Shown one piece after another: positions 52,949 to 60,412 of a stretch of 64,000 nt of DNA. Location: assembly GCF_002368395.1 (NCBI RefSeq), contig NZ_AP018254.1, positions 4,712,001 through 4,776,000 on the forward strand, in the 5' to 3' direction. Each line of letters opens with the position of its first letter. Position 1 is the first letter of the stretch. The DNA is from Calothrix sp. NIES-3974 (lineage in GTDB: Bacteria > Cyanobacteriota > Cyanobacteriia > Cyanobacteriales > Nostocaceae). The notes beneath the pieces are model-generated. The model was not told the DNA's origin. It saw only the letters and a list, made by a program, of their open reading frames with translations, and ran no database searches. The position numbers and the translations under genes were made by a program.

Positions 52949-53968
52949 ATGTTTGGTTTAATCGGACATCTGACAAGTTTAGAACACGCGCAAAGTGTAG
53001 CACGCGATTTGGGATACCCTGAATACGCCGACCAAGGGTTAGACTTTTGGTGTAGTGCCCCACCGCAAATCGTTGACAATATCAAAGTTACTAGTATTAC
53101 CGGACAAACCATTGAAGGGCGATACGTAGAATCATGCTTTTTGCCAGAAATGCTGGCGACCCGACGAATTAAGGCCGCAACTCGCAAAATCCTCAACGCC
53201 ATGGCCCATGCTCAAAAACATGGCATTGACATTACGGCCCTGGGTGGTTTTTCGTCAATTATTTTTGAGAATTTTAAACTCGAACAATTTCCCCAAGTGC
53301 GGAATATTCAACTGGAATTTGAAAAATTTACCACGGGGAATACCCATACCGCCTATATAATTTGTCGCCAGGTGGAACAAGCATCAGCCCAAGTTGGTAT
53401 TAATTTGGCTGATGCAACGGTTGCGATTTGCGGAGCGACGGGGGATATTGGTAGTGCTGTTTGCCGTTGGTTAGATGCTTGTACCGATGTCAAAGATTTA
53501 CTGTTGATTGCCCGTAATCAAGAACGTCTGACCGAACTGCAAGCGGAATTAGGACGGGGTAAGATTATGGATTTAGAATCTGCCTTACCGGAAGCTGATA
53601 TTATCGTTTGGGTGGCGAGTATGCCCAAGGGTGTGGAAATTGATCCGAGTAGACTCAAGCAGCCTTGTTTACTAATTGACGGGGGATATCCGAAAAACCT
53701 GGCCACCAAAATCCAGCATCCAGGATTACATGTTCTCAATGGTGGAATTGTGGAACATTCCTTGGATATAGACTGGAAAATCATGCATATTGTCAATATG
53801 AACGTTCCCGCTCGTCAATTGTTTGCATGTTTTGCAGAATCCATGCTTTTGGAGTTCGAGAAGTTGTATACTAACTTTTCCTGGGGACGAAATCAGATTA
53901 CTGTAGAAAAGATGGAATATATAGGTCGTTTATCTGTTAAACATGGATTTCGACCGTTGTTAATTTAG
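52949..53968 (+). CDS. aar: Long-chain acyl-ACP reductase
   Basis: A 339-residue enzyme that reduces acyl-ACP to a fatty aldehyde with NADPH, supplying ado. The Rossmann loop is [19 protein letters not shown] at about residues 160-178. The active-site cysteine that carries the acyl group is C294 in LFACFAESM, which matches the known position. [20 protein letters not shown] at the start is typical. The 229-base gap to ado holds no gene and no obvious terminator, so cotranscription is possible but an internal promoter is likely. Confidence 0.97.
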   Translation: MFGLIGHLTSLEHAQSVARDLGYPEYADQGLDFWCSAPPQIVDNIKVTSITGQTIEGRYVESCFLPEMLATRRIKAATRKILNAMAHAQKHGIDITALGGFSSIIFENFKLEQFPQVRNIQLEFEKFTTGNTHTAYIICRQVEQASAQVGINLADATVAICGATGDIGSAVCRWLDACTDVKDLLLIARNQERLTELQAELGRGKIMDLESALPEADIIVWVASMPKGVEIDPSRLKQPCLLIDGGYPKNLATKIQHPGLHVLNGGIVEHSLDIDWKIMHIVNMNVPARQLFACFAESMLLEFEKLYTNFSWGRNQITVEKMEYIGRLSVKHGFRPLLI

Positions 53969-54311
53969 TCTTTGCAGACCACTTTTGGTTTTTGGGGAGT
54001 AATCTAACTAGGCGGGTTCTTGTCTAGTTGACAAGGCGAAATTAACGAGAGCATTCTTCAACCCGACCCTAGAATTCACGCTTCTCAAGGAGCGTGGAGG
54101 ATGTCAATCTAAGTGATTATTCTCTCCATGCTAGTCTCCCATGTCGGTACAGCCATCTCTACTAGAGAACGTGTGTACGCGGCAAAACGATGACTGTTCC
54201 CTTACCTATTCCCTACTCCCTACTCCCTATTTAGATGCTCAGTCATAACTAAATCTTCCCTTTTTGATTTACCATCCTCCCCACCCAATTCCATATCAAG
54301 AATCACAAAAT
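53969..54311. other. Spacer with IS right-end remnant
   Basis: About 340 bases between aar and accA. It contains an IS200/IS605-like right end (see separate entry) and a CCCTACTCCCTACTCCC run near 54213. No gene is seen. Confidence 0.6.
54077..54107 (+). mobile_element. IS200/IS605 right-end remnant
   Basis: A hairpin of CACGCTTC and GGAGCGTG (54077-54096) is followed by GAGGATGTCAA, ending in the TCAA typical of the family. One upstream frame reads GEINESILQPDPRIHA, which may be the last residues of a tnpB. No other part of the element is present. Confidence 0.5.
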
Positions 54312-55292
54312 ATGGCAACTACCGAGCGAAAACCATTACTGTTAGACTTTGAAAAGCCATTAGCAGAACTGACCGCGCGCATTGAGCAAATTCGGCAACT
54401 TGCAGATGAAAATAACGTCGATGTTTCTGGTCAAATTCGGCAACTAGAAGCCAGGGCGATGCAACTACGTGAGGAAATTTTTAGCAGTTTAACACCATCC
54501 CAGCGATTGCAGGTAGCCCGACACCCGCGTCGTCCTAGTACTTTAGATTACATTCAATCCATCAGTGATGAATGGTTTGAGTTACACGGCGATCGCGGTG
54601 GTCATGATGACCCGGCGATGGTTGCTGGTGTTGGTCGTGTAGGTGGTCAACCCGTCGTCATGTTAGGACAGCAGAAGGGACGGGATACCAAAGATAATAT
54701 CGCCCGCAATTTTGGGATGGCTTACCCCAGTGGCTATCGCAAAGCTTTGCGGCTGATGGAACATGCCAATCGCTTCGGAATGCCTATTTTAACATTTATC
54801 GATACACCTGCCGCTTGGGCTGGTGTGGAAGCTGAACACCAGGGACAAGGGGAAGCGATCGCCTATAATTTGCGCGAAATGTTTAGCTTTGATGTGCCAA
54901 TTATTTGTACAGTGATTGGTGAAGGTGGTTCCGGTGGAGCCTTGGGAATCGGTGTTGGCGATCGCCTGTTAATGTTTGAACATTCAGTTTATTCCGTTGC
55001 ACCTCCAGAAGCCTGTGCGGCAATTTTGTGGAAAGATGCCAGTAAAGCCCCCCAAGCTGCGATCGCGCTGAAAATGGTCTCCCACGATTTGAAAAAATTG
55101 GGTATCATCGACCAAATTTTACCCGAACCCATCGGTGGCGCTCACTCCGACCCCCTCAAGTCTGCTGCCACCCTCAAACAGGCTTTGCTGGAAAATATTG
55201 AAGAACTCCAACAATTAACTCCCCAGGAACGACGTAACCTACGCTACGAAAAATTCCGCAAAATTGGCGCTTTCACGGAAATTAGCGCCTAA
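54312..55292 (+). CDS. accA: Acetyl-CoA carboxylase carboxyltransferase subunit alpha
   Basis: A 326-residue subunit that, with AccD, moves the carboxyl group from biotin to acetyl-CoA, forming malonyl-CoA for fatty-acid synthesis. The ATG at 54312 is chosen over an upstream ATG at 54264 because [20 protein letters not shown] is the usual cyanobacterial start. Family marks are [56 protein letters not shown] and [19 protein letters not shown]. Its place after ado and aar is a recurring arrangement and joins hydrocarbon and fatty-acid synthesis. Confidence 0.96.
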   Translation: MATTERKPLLLDFEKPLAELTARIEQIRQLADENNVDVSGQIRQLEARAMQLREEIFSSLTPSQRLQVARHPRRPSTLDYIQSISDEWFELHGDRGGHDDPAMVAGVGRVGGQPVVMLGQQKGRDTKDNIARNFGMAYPSGYRKALRLMEHANRFGMPILTFIDTPAAWAGVEAEHQGQGEAIAYNLREMFSFDVPIICTVIGEGGSGGALGIGVGDRLLMFEHSVYSVAPPEACAAILWKDASKAPQAAIALKMVSHDLKKLGIIDQILPEPIGGAHSDPLKSAATLKQALLENIEELQQLTPQERRNLRYEKFRKIGAFTEISA

Positions 55293-55337
55293 ATCGGGAT
55301 TTGATGCTTTCGGGAAATCAAAATGTTATAATTGCCT

Positions 55338-55616
55338 ATGAACTTAAAGATTTTTAACAATCGACTAATGTTTCATAGGCATTTGTATTATGGGCAAACT
55401 GATACTACCTGCAAGACCAATGTGGGAAGGGTAAAGATATACAGTACCCCTCAAAATCGTGGAGTCCGGTTATCTTCGGTACACAATCAGCAACAACAAC
55501 GAATTTTGCCTCATGAACCAATGCCTACAACATTAGGCCAATATTACAAACGTGAGCTTAAATGCCAATTTAAATCATTGACTCTAGTCATCGATGGCAA
55601 TTTTGATGTCAGATGA
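55338..55616 (+). CDS. Doubtful ORF between accA and the dehydrogenase
   Basis: A 92-residue frame from ATG 55338 that begins MNLKIFNNRLMFHRHLYYGQ and ends KSLTLVIDGNFDVR. It is rich in His, Tyr, Asn and Gln and has no recognised domain. The composition is closer to translated spacer than to a folded protein, though the final strand-like stretch is reasonable. No ribosome-binding site is seen. It is listed because the 447-base spacer otherwise holds nothing. Confidence 0.2.
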   Translation: MNLKIFNNRLMFHRHLYYGQTDTTCKTNVGRVKIYSTPQNRGVRLSSVHNQQQQRILPHEPMPTTLGQYYKRELKCQFKSLTLVIDGNFDVR

Positions 55617-55739
55617 ATTGACATCGGTTAAATTTCCCCTGTCATCATCCCCATGGGTTGCATGTATTTTTGCTGTTGACCTTTGCAGCTATTGCACTGT
55701 GAACAACTGCACCAAAATTACTGAAGGATTAATCACGTA

Positions 55740-56465
55740 ATGAGTGGTCAAAAAAAACAACGTGCTTTGATTACCGGAGCCAGTAGTGGAATTGGTAAAG
55801 CTACAGTTCTTGCCTTTGCGAAAGCAGGTGTAGATGTAGCCCTAATCAGCCGTTCTCTTGACAAGTTAGAACCCGTCGCTGATGCCGCTAGGCATGTGGG
55901 AGTGGAAGCAAAATCCTATACACTTGATTTAAGTGAAGTTACGCAAATACCAGCCAAAATCAGCGAGGTATTAGCAGACTTTGGAGAGATTGATATTCTC
56001 GTCAATAATGCCGGAATTGGATACACCGGGATGTTACGAGATACACCCCTCAAGGATTGGCAACGGGTGATCGATTTGAACCTAACTAGCGTATTTCAGA
56101 CGACCCTAGCAATATTACCAGGAATGCGCGATCGCGGTCGGGGAACCATCATTAATGTCTCCTCCATCGCGGGTAAGCAAGCATTTGCCAACTGGGGGGC
56201 ATACTGCGTCAGCAAAGCCGGACTAATGGCATTTTCCCAAACATTAGCCCAAGAAGAAAGACCCCACGGAATCCGCGTCACCGCCATCTGTCCAGGTGCA
56301 GTCAACACGGAAATTTGGGACACGGACACAGTTGAAGCCAATTTTGACCGTACTCGTATGTTAACTCCAGAAGTTGTAGCCGAATCAATCCTCTATGCAG
56401 CCCTCTTACCACCATTAGCAGTCATTGATGAGTTAACAATTATGCCCAGTGCCGGAGTTCTCTAG
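55740..56465 (+). CDS. Short-chain dehydrogenase/reductase
   Basis: A 241-residue NAD(P)H-dependent oxidoreductase of the classical SDR family. The cofactor loop is ITGASSGIGKATVLAF, the structural NNAGIGYTG is present, and the catalytic set is Ser in IINVSSIAGKQ and Tyr/Lys in YCVSKAGLMAF. ICPGAVNTEIWDTDT is the usual substrate-loop region. It resembles FabG-like enzymes but with a different end. The arrangement ado-aar-accA-SDR is seen in several cyanobacteria and suggests a link to acyl or aldehyde metabolism; the substrate is unproven. Confidence 0.88.
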   Translation: MSGQKKQRALITGASSGIGKATVLAFAKAGVDVALISRSLDKLEPVADAARHVGVEAKSYTLDLSEVTQIPAKISEVLADFGEIDILVNNAGIGYTGMLRDTPLKDWQRVIDLNLTSVFQTTLAILPGMRDRGRGTIINVSSIAGKQAFANWGAYCVSKAGLMAFSQTLAQEERPHGIRVTAICPGAVNTEIWDTDTVEANFDRTRMLTPEVVAESILYAALLPPLAVIDELTIMPSAGVL

Positions 56466-56720
56466 ACAACAAACTTGATTTTGCCCAGCAAAAATCCTAA
56501 ATTCGCCCAAATTTGCCCAAATTTATCATATCCAATCCATAAACAATCAGTATGAACTTCATCACCACGAACCAGTTTTTGGATTTCAATTTGGTCAAAA
56601 ATAAAGGATGAATTCCAGATTTCTATTAACCGCGACCATTTACTAAACCCCAGACAAGCATTACGCCCAAACTCGGTTTTTCCATCAATTTCAGCAGTAA
56701 ATCCTCAATAAACATTCACT

Positions 56721-57413
56721 ATGACTATTGCGCGTTCCAACGGCTCCAAATCACCACTTATCACCGATTTAGAAGAAGCAATTCGTCCCGACCGCAACAA
56801 AAATAACGGTCGAGATGCAGAATTCCATCCCCCATCACCAGAAATGATGGAAAAAATGCAGGATGCGGTCAGAAATATATTAATAGGTGTTGGAGAAGAC
56901 CCCGAACGGGAAGGTTTATTAAAAACCCCCAAACGGGTAGCCGAAGCAATGCGCTTCCTCACCAGTGGTTACAGTCAATCCCTCGAACAACTCGTCAACG
57001 GAGCAATTTTTGACGAGGGACACAACGAGATGGTACTAGTTCGCGACATAGATTTCTTTAGTCTTTGCGAACACCACATGTTACCCTTCATGGGTAAAGC
57101 TCACGTTGCTTATATTCCCAACCAAAAAGTCGTCGGATTGAGTAAACTCGCTCGCATTGTGGAAATGTATTCCCGACGCTTACAAGTCCAAGAACGCTTA
57201 ACCAGACAAGTAGCCGAAGCAATCCAAGAAATCCTCGAACCCCAAGGGGTAGCGGTTGTCATGGAAGGAATTCACATGTGTATGGCCATGCGCGGTGTTC
57301 AAAAACCCGGTTCCTGGACTGTCACCAGCGCGATGCTAGGTGTCTTCCAAGAAGAACAAAAAACCCGCGAAGAGTTCTTTAACTTGATCCGTCACCAACC
57401 TGCGTTTATGTAA
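56721..57413 (+). CDS. folE: GTP cyclohydrolase I
   Basis: A 230-residue enzyme that opens GTP to dihydroneopterin triphosphate, the first step to folate and pterins. Zinc and substrate residues are in [19 protein letters not shown] and [36 protein letters not shown] is the family signature. The first 45 residues are a variable, charged extension that is normal for cyanobacterial FolE. It lies 255 bases after the dehydrogenase with a repeat-poor spacer between. The role is well supported; regulation is not visible. Confidence 0.95.
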   Translation: MTIARSNGSKSPLITDLEEAIRPDRNKNNGRDAEFHPPSPEMMEKMQDAVRNILIGVGEDPEREGLLKTPKRVAEAMRFLTSGYSQSLEQLVNGAIFDEGHNEMVLVRDIDFFSLCEHHMLPFMGKAHVAYIPNQKVVGLSKLARIVEMYSRRLQVQERLTRQVAEAIQEILEPQGVAVVMEGIHMCMAMRGVQKPGSWTVTSAMLGVFQEEQKTREEFFNLIRHQPAFM

Positions 57414-57863
57414 TCACCTGACGGGTTGATGATTGTTGACAGTTGACGGATGACTGATCAAAAATTCAGGTCAGCAGTTGGGTTTTGATTGTATTTATTC
57501 AGAGGATGTTTTAAAAGTCGATTTTAATACTTAACAAGCTCGCTTTTTGGAGCAGGGAGAAGGGAATCGGTAGTTCATAACGAAAAATATACCGTTTGAG
57601 CCTATTCCTGTATTTCTCACGAGTGAGTGATAAGGGTTGGTCATGGGTTGTTTTTCCTGCTACTCCCGTACAGACGCGATATATTGCGTCTCTCCCCACT
57701 CCCTATTCCCTGAAGCTTTTAGGGGTTTGTGAGAAATCCGGGTATTGACCGTCTTCAAGAAGTGGTTGATAAAGTATTTATTGACACTTGACAAACATCC
57801 TCTCAGGAAGGTTGGGGAACCACTACATTGCGCGGGTTCCCCGTGTTGCAATTAATCCAAAAT
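57414..57863. other. Convergent spacer between folE and trpF
   Basis: 450 bases. It contains a GTTGACAGTTGACGG repeat near 57434, a GACGCGATATATTGCGTC palindrome at 57672-57692, a TTAGGGGTTTGTGAGAAATCC segment near 57719 related to 25588, and an inverted repeat of GGGGAACC (57814-57821) and GGTTCCCC (57835-57842) close to the trpF end that may act as a terminator. Confidence 0.65.
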
Positions 57864-58562
57864 CTAAAATCCAAAATGCTTTCTACTCCCTACTCCCCCA
57901 ACTGATTGCAATCGCACAAACAACTGCTTGACTTTTTCTAAATCCTTATTTCCCGGTGAAATTTCCACCCCACTGGATAAATCAATCCCATCTGCATGGG
58001 TGATTTTAATTGCTTCAACCACATTATCAGGGTTGATTCCCCCAGCTAACCACCAGGGACGACCAGGTTGAAAATCGGCTAAAAGTTCCCAATCTAATAT
58101 TTTTCCCGTTCCTCCTAATTGCTGGGGATGGTATGCATCTAATAGAAAAGTATCCACATAATTTTGATATTGAGTAGTTAGTTGTAAATCAGCAGCACTG
58201 CGAATGCGTAAAGCTTTAATAATTTTGATATTTGCTTTGATATCTATGAATTTACTTGCAAGTTGCTGACAGAATTCCGGTGATTCATCCCCATGTAATT
58301 GTACACCCGTCAGCTTTCCAGTTTGAACTGCTGTGTAAATTGTGGCAATATCTGTATTCGCAAAAACACCAATTTTCTCTACATTGGTGGGAATTTGTTC
58401 AACAATCGAGCCAATTACTGAGGGTGAGATATAGCGAGGAGAGCTAGGAACACAAATAAATCCTAAAGCTGTTGCACCTAGTTTACTAATAACTACACCC
58501 TGATCGGGTTTAGTGATTCCGCAAATTTTTATTTGCAGGGGAATTGGCGATTTTGTCATCAT
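57864..58562 (-). CDS. trpF: Phosphoribosylanthranilate isomerase
   Basis: A 232-residue TIM-barrel enzyme of tryptophan synthesis that converts phosphoribosylanthranilate to CdRP. The active-site Cys lies in QIKICGITKPDQG near residue 17, and the Asp in FLLDAYHPQQLGGTGK. PWWLAGGINPDNV and GIDLSSGVEISPGNKD form the phosphate-binding end. ATG 58562 is used; ATG 58559 and GTG 58568 are in frame. The last dozen residues (VGGVGSRKHFGF) come from a GGGGAGTAGGGAGTAG repeat that also gives the stop, so the native end appears replaced. It is divergent from psaK, 103 bases away. Confidence 0.93.
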   Translation of the reverse strand: MMTKSPIPLQIKICGITKPDQGVVISKLGATALGFICVPSSPRYISPSVIGSIVEQIPTNVEKIGVFANTDIATIYTAVQTGKLTGVQLHGDESPEFCQQLASKFIDIKANIKIIKALRIRSAADLQLTTQYQNYVDTFLLDAYHPQQLGGTGKILDWELLADFQPGRPWWLAGGINPDNVVEAIKITHADGIDLSSGVEISPGNKDLEKVKQLFVRLQSVGGVGSRKHFGF

Positions 58563-58665
58563 TGTCACAGTAAATTCTATTTTTCTGATTAAATTCGGGT
58601 TTTTCTGTGGAAAATTCTATAATCTTTGTGGTTTAAGCAAAAATTTTGAGGAGTCAAATAACCCC

Positions 58666-58911
58666 ATGAAAACCCTGTTGATGACTGCATCTGTTCCTAC
58701 TACTCTAGAATGGAACCCAGGTGTGGCGATTGTGATTGGTATTTGCTGCATTCTGACTTTAGTTGTGACACTTCAAATTAATAGACCAATGGTTGGGCCA
58801 AAATTTCCCCTACTACCGATGAGTATACCTGCTTTTGTTGCAGCAATGTGTTTGGGTCATATTGTTGGTGTGGGTGTGATTTTAGGATTGGCAAATCTCG
58901 GTCGGTTTTGA
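58666..58911 (+). CDS. psaK: Photosystem I subunit PsaK
   Basis: An 81-residue photosystem I subunit with two membrane helices joined by a short loop: GVAIVIGICCILTLVVTLQI (about 19-38) and IPAFVAAMCLGHIVGVGVIL (about 54-73). The N-terminus MKTLLMTASVPTTLEWNP and the loop NRPMVGPKFPLL are typical of cyanobacterial PsaK. The protein sits at the edge of the PsaA side and is involved in antenna coupling. GAGGAG lies 12 bases before the ATG. A terminator follows at 59085-59122. It shares a short spacer with the divergent trpF. Confidence 0.92.
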   Translation: MKTLLMTASVPTTLEWNPGVAIVIGICCILTLVVTLQINRPMVGPKFPLLPMSIPAFVAAMCLGHIVGVGVILGLANLGRF

Positions 58912-58978
58912 TTTGATTTAATTTGAACTGGATGGTGCATTTACCTCAATGATGAATTTAAAACCAGGTGTTGTATAA

Positions 58979-59013
58979 GGTTGTTGACTGTTAGCAGTTA
59001 ACAGTTAACAACC
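58979..59013. repeat. Inverted repeat after psaK
   Basis: GGTTGTTGACTGTTA and TAACAGTTAACAACC pair with one mismatch around GCAGT. It lacks a T-run, and similar TTGACAGTTAAC sequences occur near 48120 and 57434, so it is a repeat rather than the terminator. Confidence 0.7.
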
Positions 59014-59084
59014 TGATAAAATAATTGGACGATGAAAATGTATTTTAGCTTACCAGTATCTTCCCCAAATTTCCCGATTTTCAC

Positions 59085-59122
59085 CAATCCCCGACTTTAC
59101 CCATGAGTTGGGGATTGATTTT
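59085..59122 (+). terminator. Rho-independent terminator downstream of psaK
   Basis: CAATCCCCGACT pairs with AGTTGGGGATTG (one G-T pair) around a nine-base loop, followed by ATTTTGTTT. It lies 174 bases after the psaK stop and 50 bases before the next gene, giving psaK a long 3' tail. Confidence 0.75.
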
Positions 59123-59174
59123 GTTTACGACTACACATAAAGTTTAAAGTTTATTTACACAATCTCTGCATATT

Positions 59175-60074
59175 ATGGGACTTAGCACCCGTTTAAAAAA
59201 AAAACGAGGATTGATAGATAATAATATGCAATACACTAATGGCATCGGTAGACATGCTGGGAATCTGCGGTGGATAGGTATTTTCCCTGTGGGTGGGTTC
59301 ATCTTTTTACTATTACTAATTTTTCTTCGCCCTTTTACAATTGTGAACGCGGGTGAAAGGGGAGTGGTCATGCGTTTTGGGAAGGTTGAGGACAGAATTT
59401 TAGGAGAAGGTATTCATCCAATTTTACCAATTGTCACTTCTGTAAAAACCCTGAATGTTCGAGTTCAGCAAAATAGTTTTAAGGCAGATGCAGCCTCGAA
59501 AGACTTACAAAAAATTAGTACTGAATTAGCGATTAATTGGCACATTGAACCGACAAAGGCGAACCAGATTTATCAACAGATAGGAGATGAAAATCAAATT
59601 GTTCGGGGAATTATGACTCCGGCTGTTTCGGAAGTATTAAAAGCTGCAACTGCGAAGAAAACTGCGGAGGAAATTATCACCAAACGCACTGAATTAAAGC
59701 AAGAAATTGATACAGCTTTGAAGACAAGATTAGCTGCTTACAATGTGATTATTGATGATGTTTCCCTTGTAGATTTTGCCTTTTCGCCGGAATTTAGTAA
59801 GGCGATTGAATCAAAACAAATTGCTGAACAGGAAGCAAAACAAGCCGAGTTTATTGCTCAAAAAGCTACTCAGGAAGCTCAAGCGGAGGTAAACCGAGCT
59901 AAGGGACAAGCGGAAGCACAAAGGCTACAAAGGGAAACGTTAACACCGGAATTATTACGGAAGCAAGCTATTGAAAAGTGGGATGGACGTTTTCCGACGG
60001 TGATGACTGGTGGTGGTTCTTTACCGATGATTAATATTAATCCACAGGATTTATCGGAGCGAAATCGTAATTAG
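59175..60074 (+). CDS. Prohibitin-like SPFH membrane protein
   Basis: A 299-residue protein with one N-terminal membrane helix (IFPVGGFIFLLLLIFLRPF, about residues 36-54) and an SPFH/prohibitin domain (about 57-220). The domain includes AGERGVVMRFGKVEDRILGE, GIHPILPIV and VIIDDVSLVDFAFSPEFSKA. A coiled coil follows: KQIAEQEAKQAEFIAQKATQ, then EAQAEVNRAKGQAEAQRLQR. Prohibitins form large ring assemblies in membranes and influence proteolysis. Cyanobacterial homologs (Phb1 type) lie in thylakoid or plasma membranes with unclear roles. It is monocistronic. Confidence 0.9.
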   Translation: MGLSTRLKKKRGLIDNNMQYTNGIGRHAGNLRWIGIFPVGGFIFLLLLIFLRPFTIVNAGERGVVMRFGKVEDRILGEGIHPILPIVTSVKTLNVRVQQNSFKADAASKDLQKISTELAINWHIEPTKANQIYQQIGDENQIVRGIMTPAVSEVLKAATAKKTAEEIITKRTELKQEIDTALKTRLAAYNVIIDDVSLVDFAFSPEFSKAIESKQIAEQEAKQAEFIAQKATQEAQAEVNRAKGQAEAQRLQRETLTPELLRKQAIEKWDGRFPTVMTGGGSLPMININPQDLSERNRN

Positions 60075-60412
60075 GGGTTGGTAGAGACCTAGCGATGCTA
60101 CGTCTCTACAATGATTTTGGTTTGAATACAAAATGTAAAACGTAAATAATTATAATCCATACCCAAATTCAGCAACACCCAGGATTTTTATCTATTAGAG
60201 GTTTCACAGTATCAATTCTGTATCTTGTTTGGTAATTTTTCCCTGATTTTTATTCTAATCTGTAAAGGCGAGGAATTAGATATAGGAGAGTAGACTAGAT
60301 GTAAAGCTAACACCAAAAGTGATGCAAGTGGCTTTTTTCTGCTTCCTACTCCCCTGATATCTTGCAGCTTGGTTATTATTTTTTGCCTGTTTGTACTAGT
60401 TAATAATTAAAG
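60075..60412. other. Spacer with palindrome and shared tail
   Basis: 338 bases. A GTAGAGACCTAGCGATGCTA palindrome at 60081-60109 is followed by ATGATTTTGGTTTGAATACA and AAATTCAGCAACACCC, the same tail seen after palindromes near 18060 and 23912. The rest is AT-rich and may hold the hypF promoter. Confidence 0.75.
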
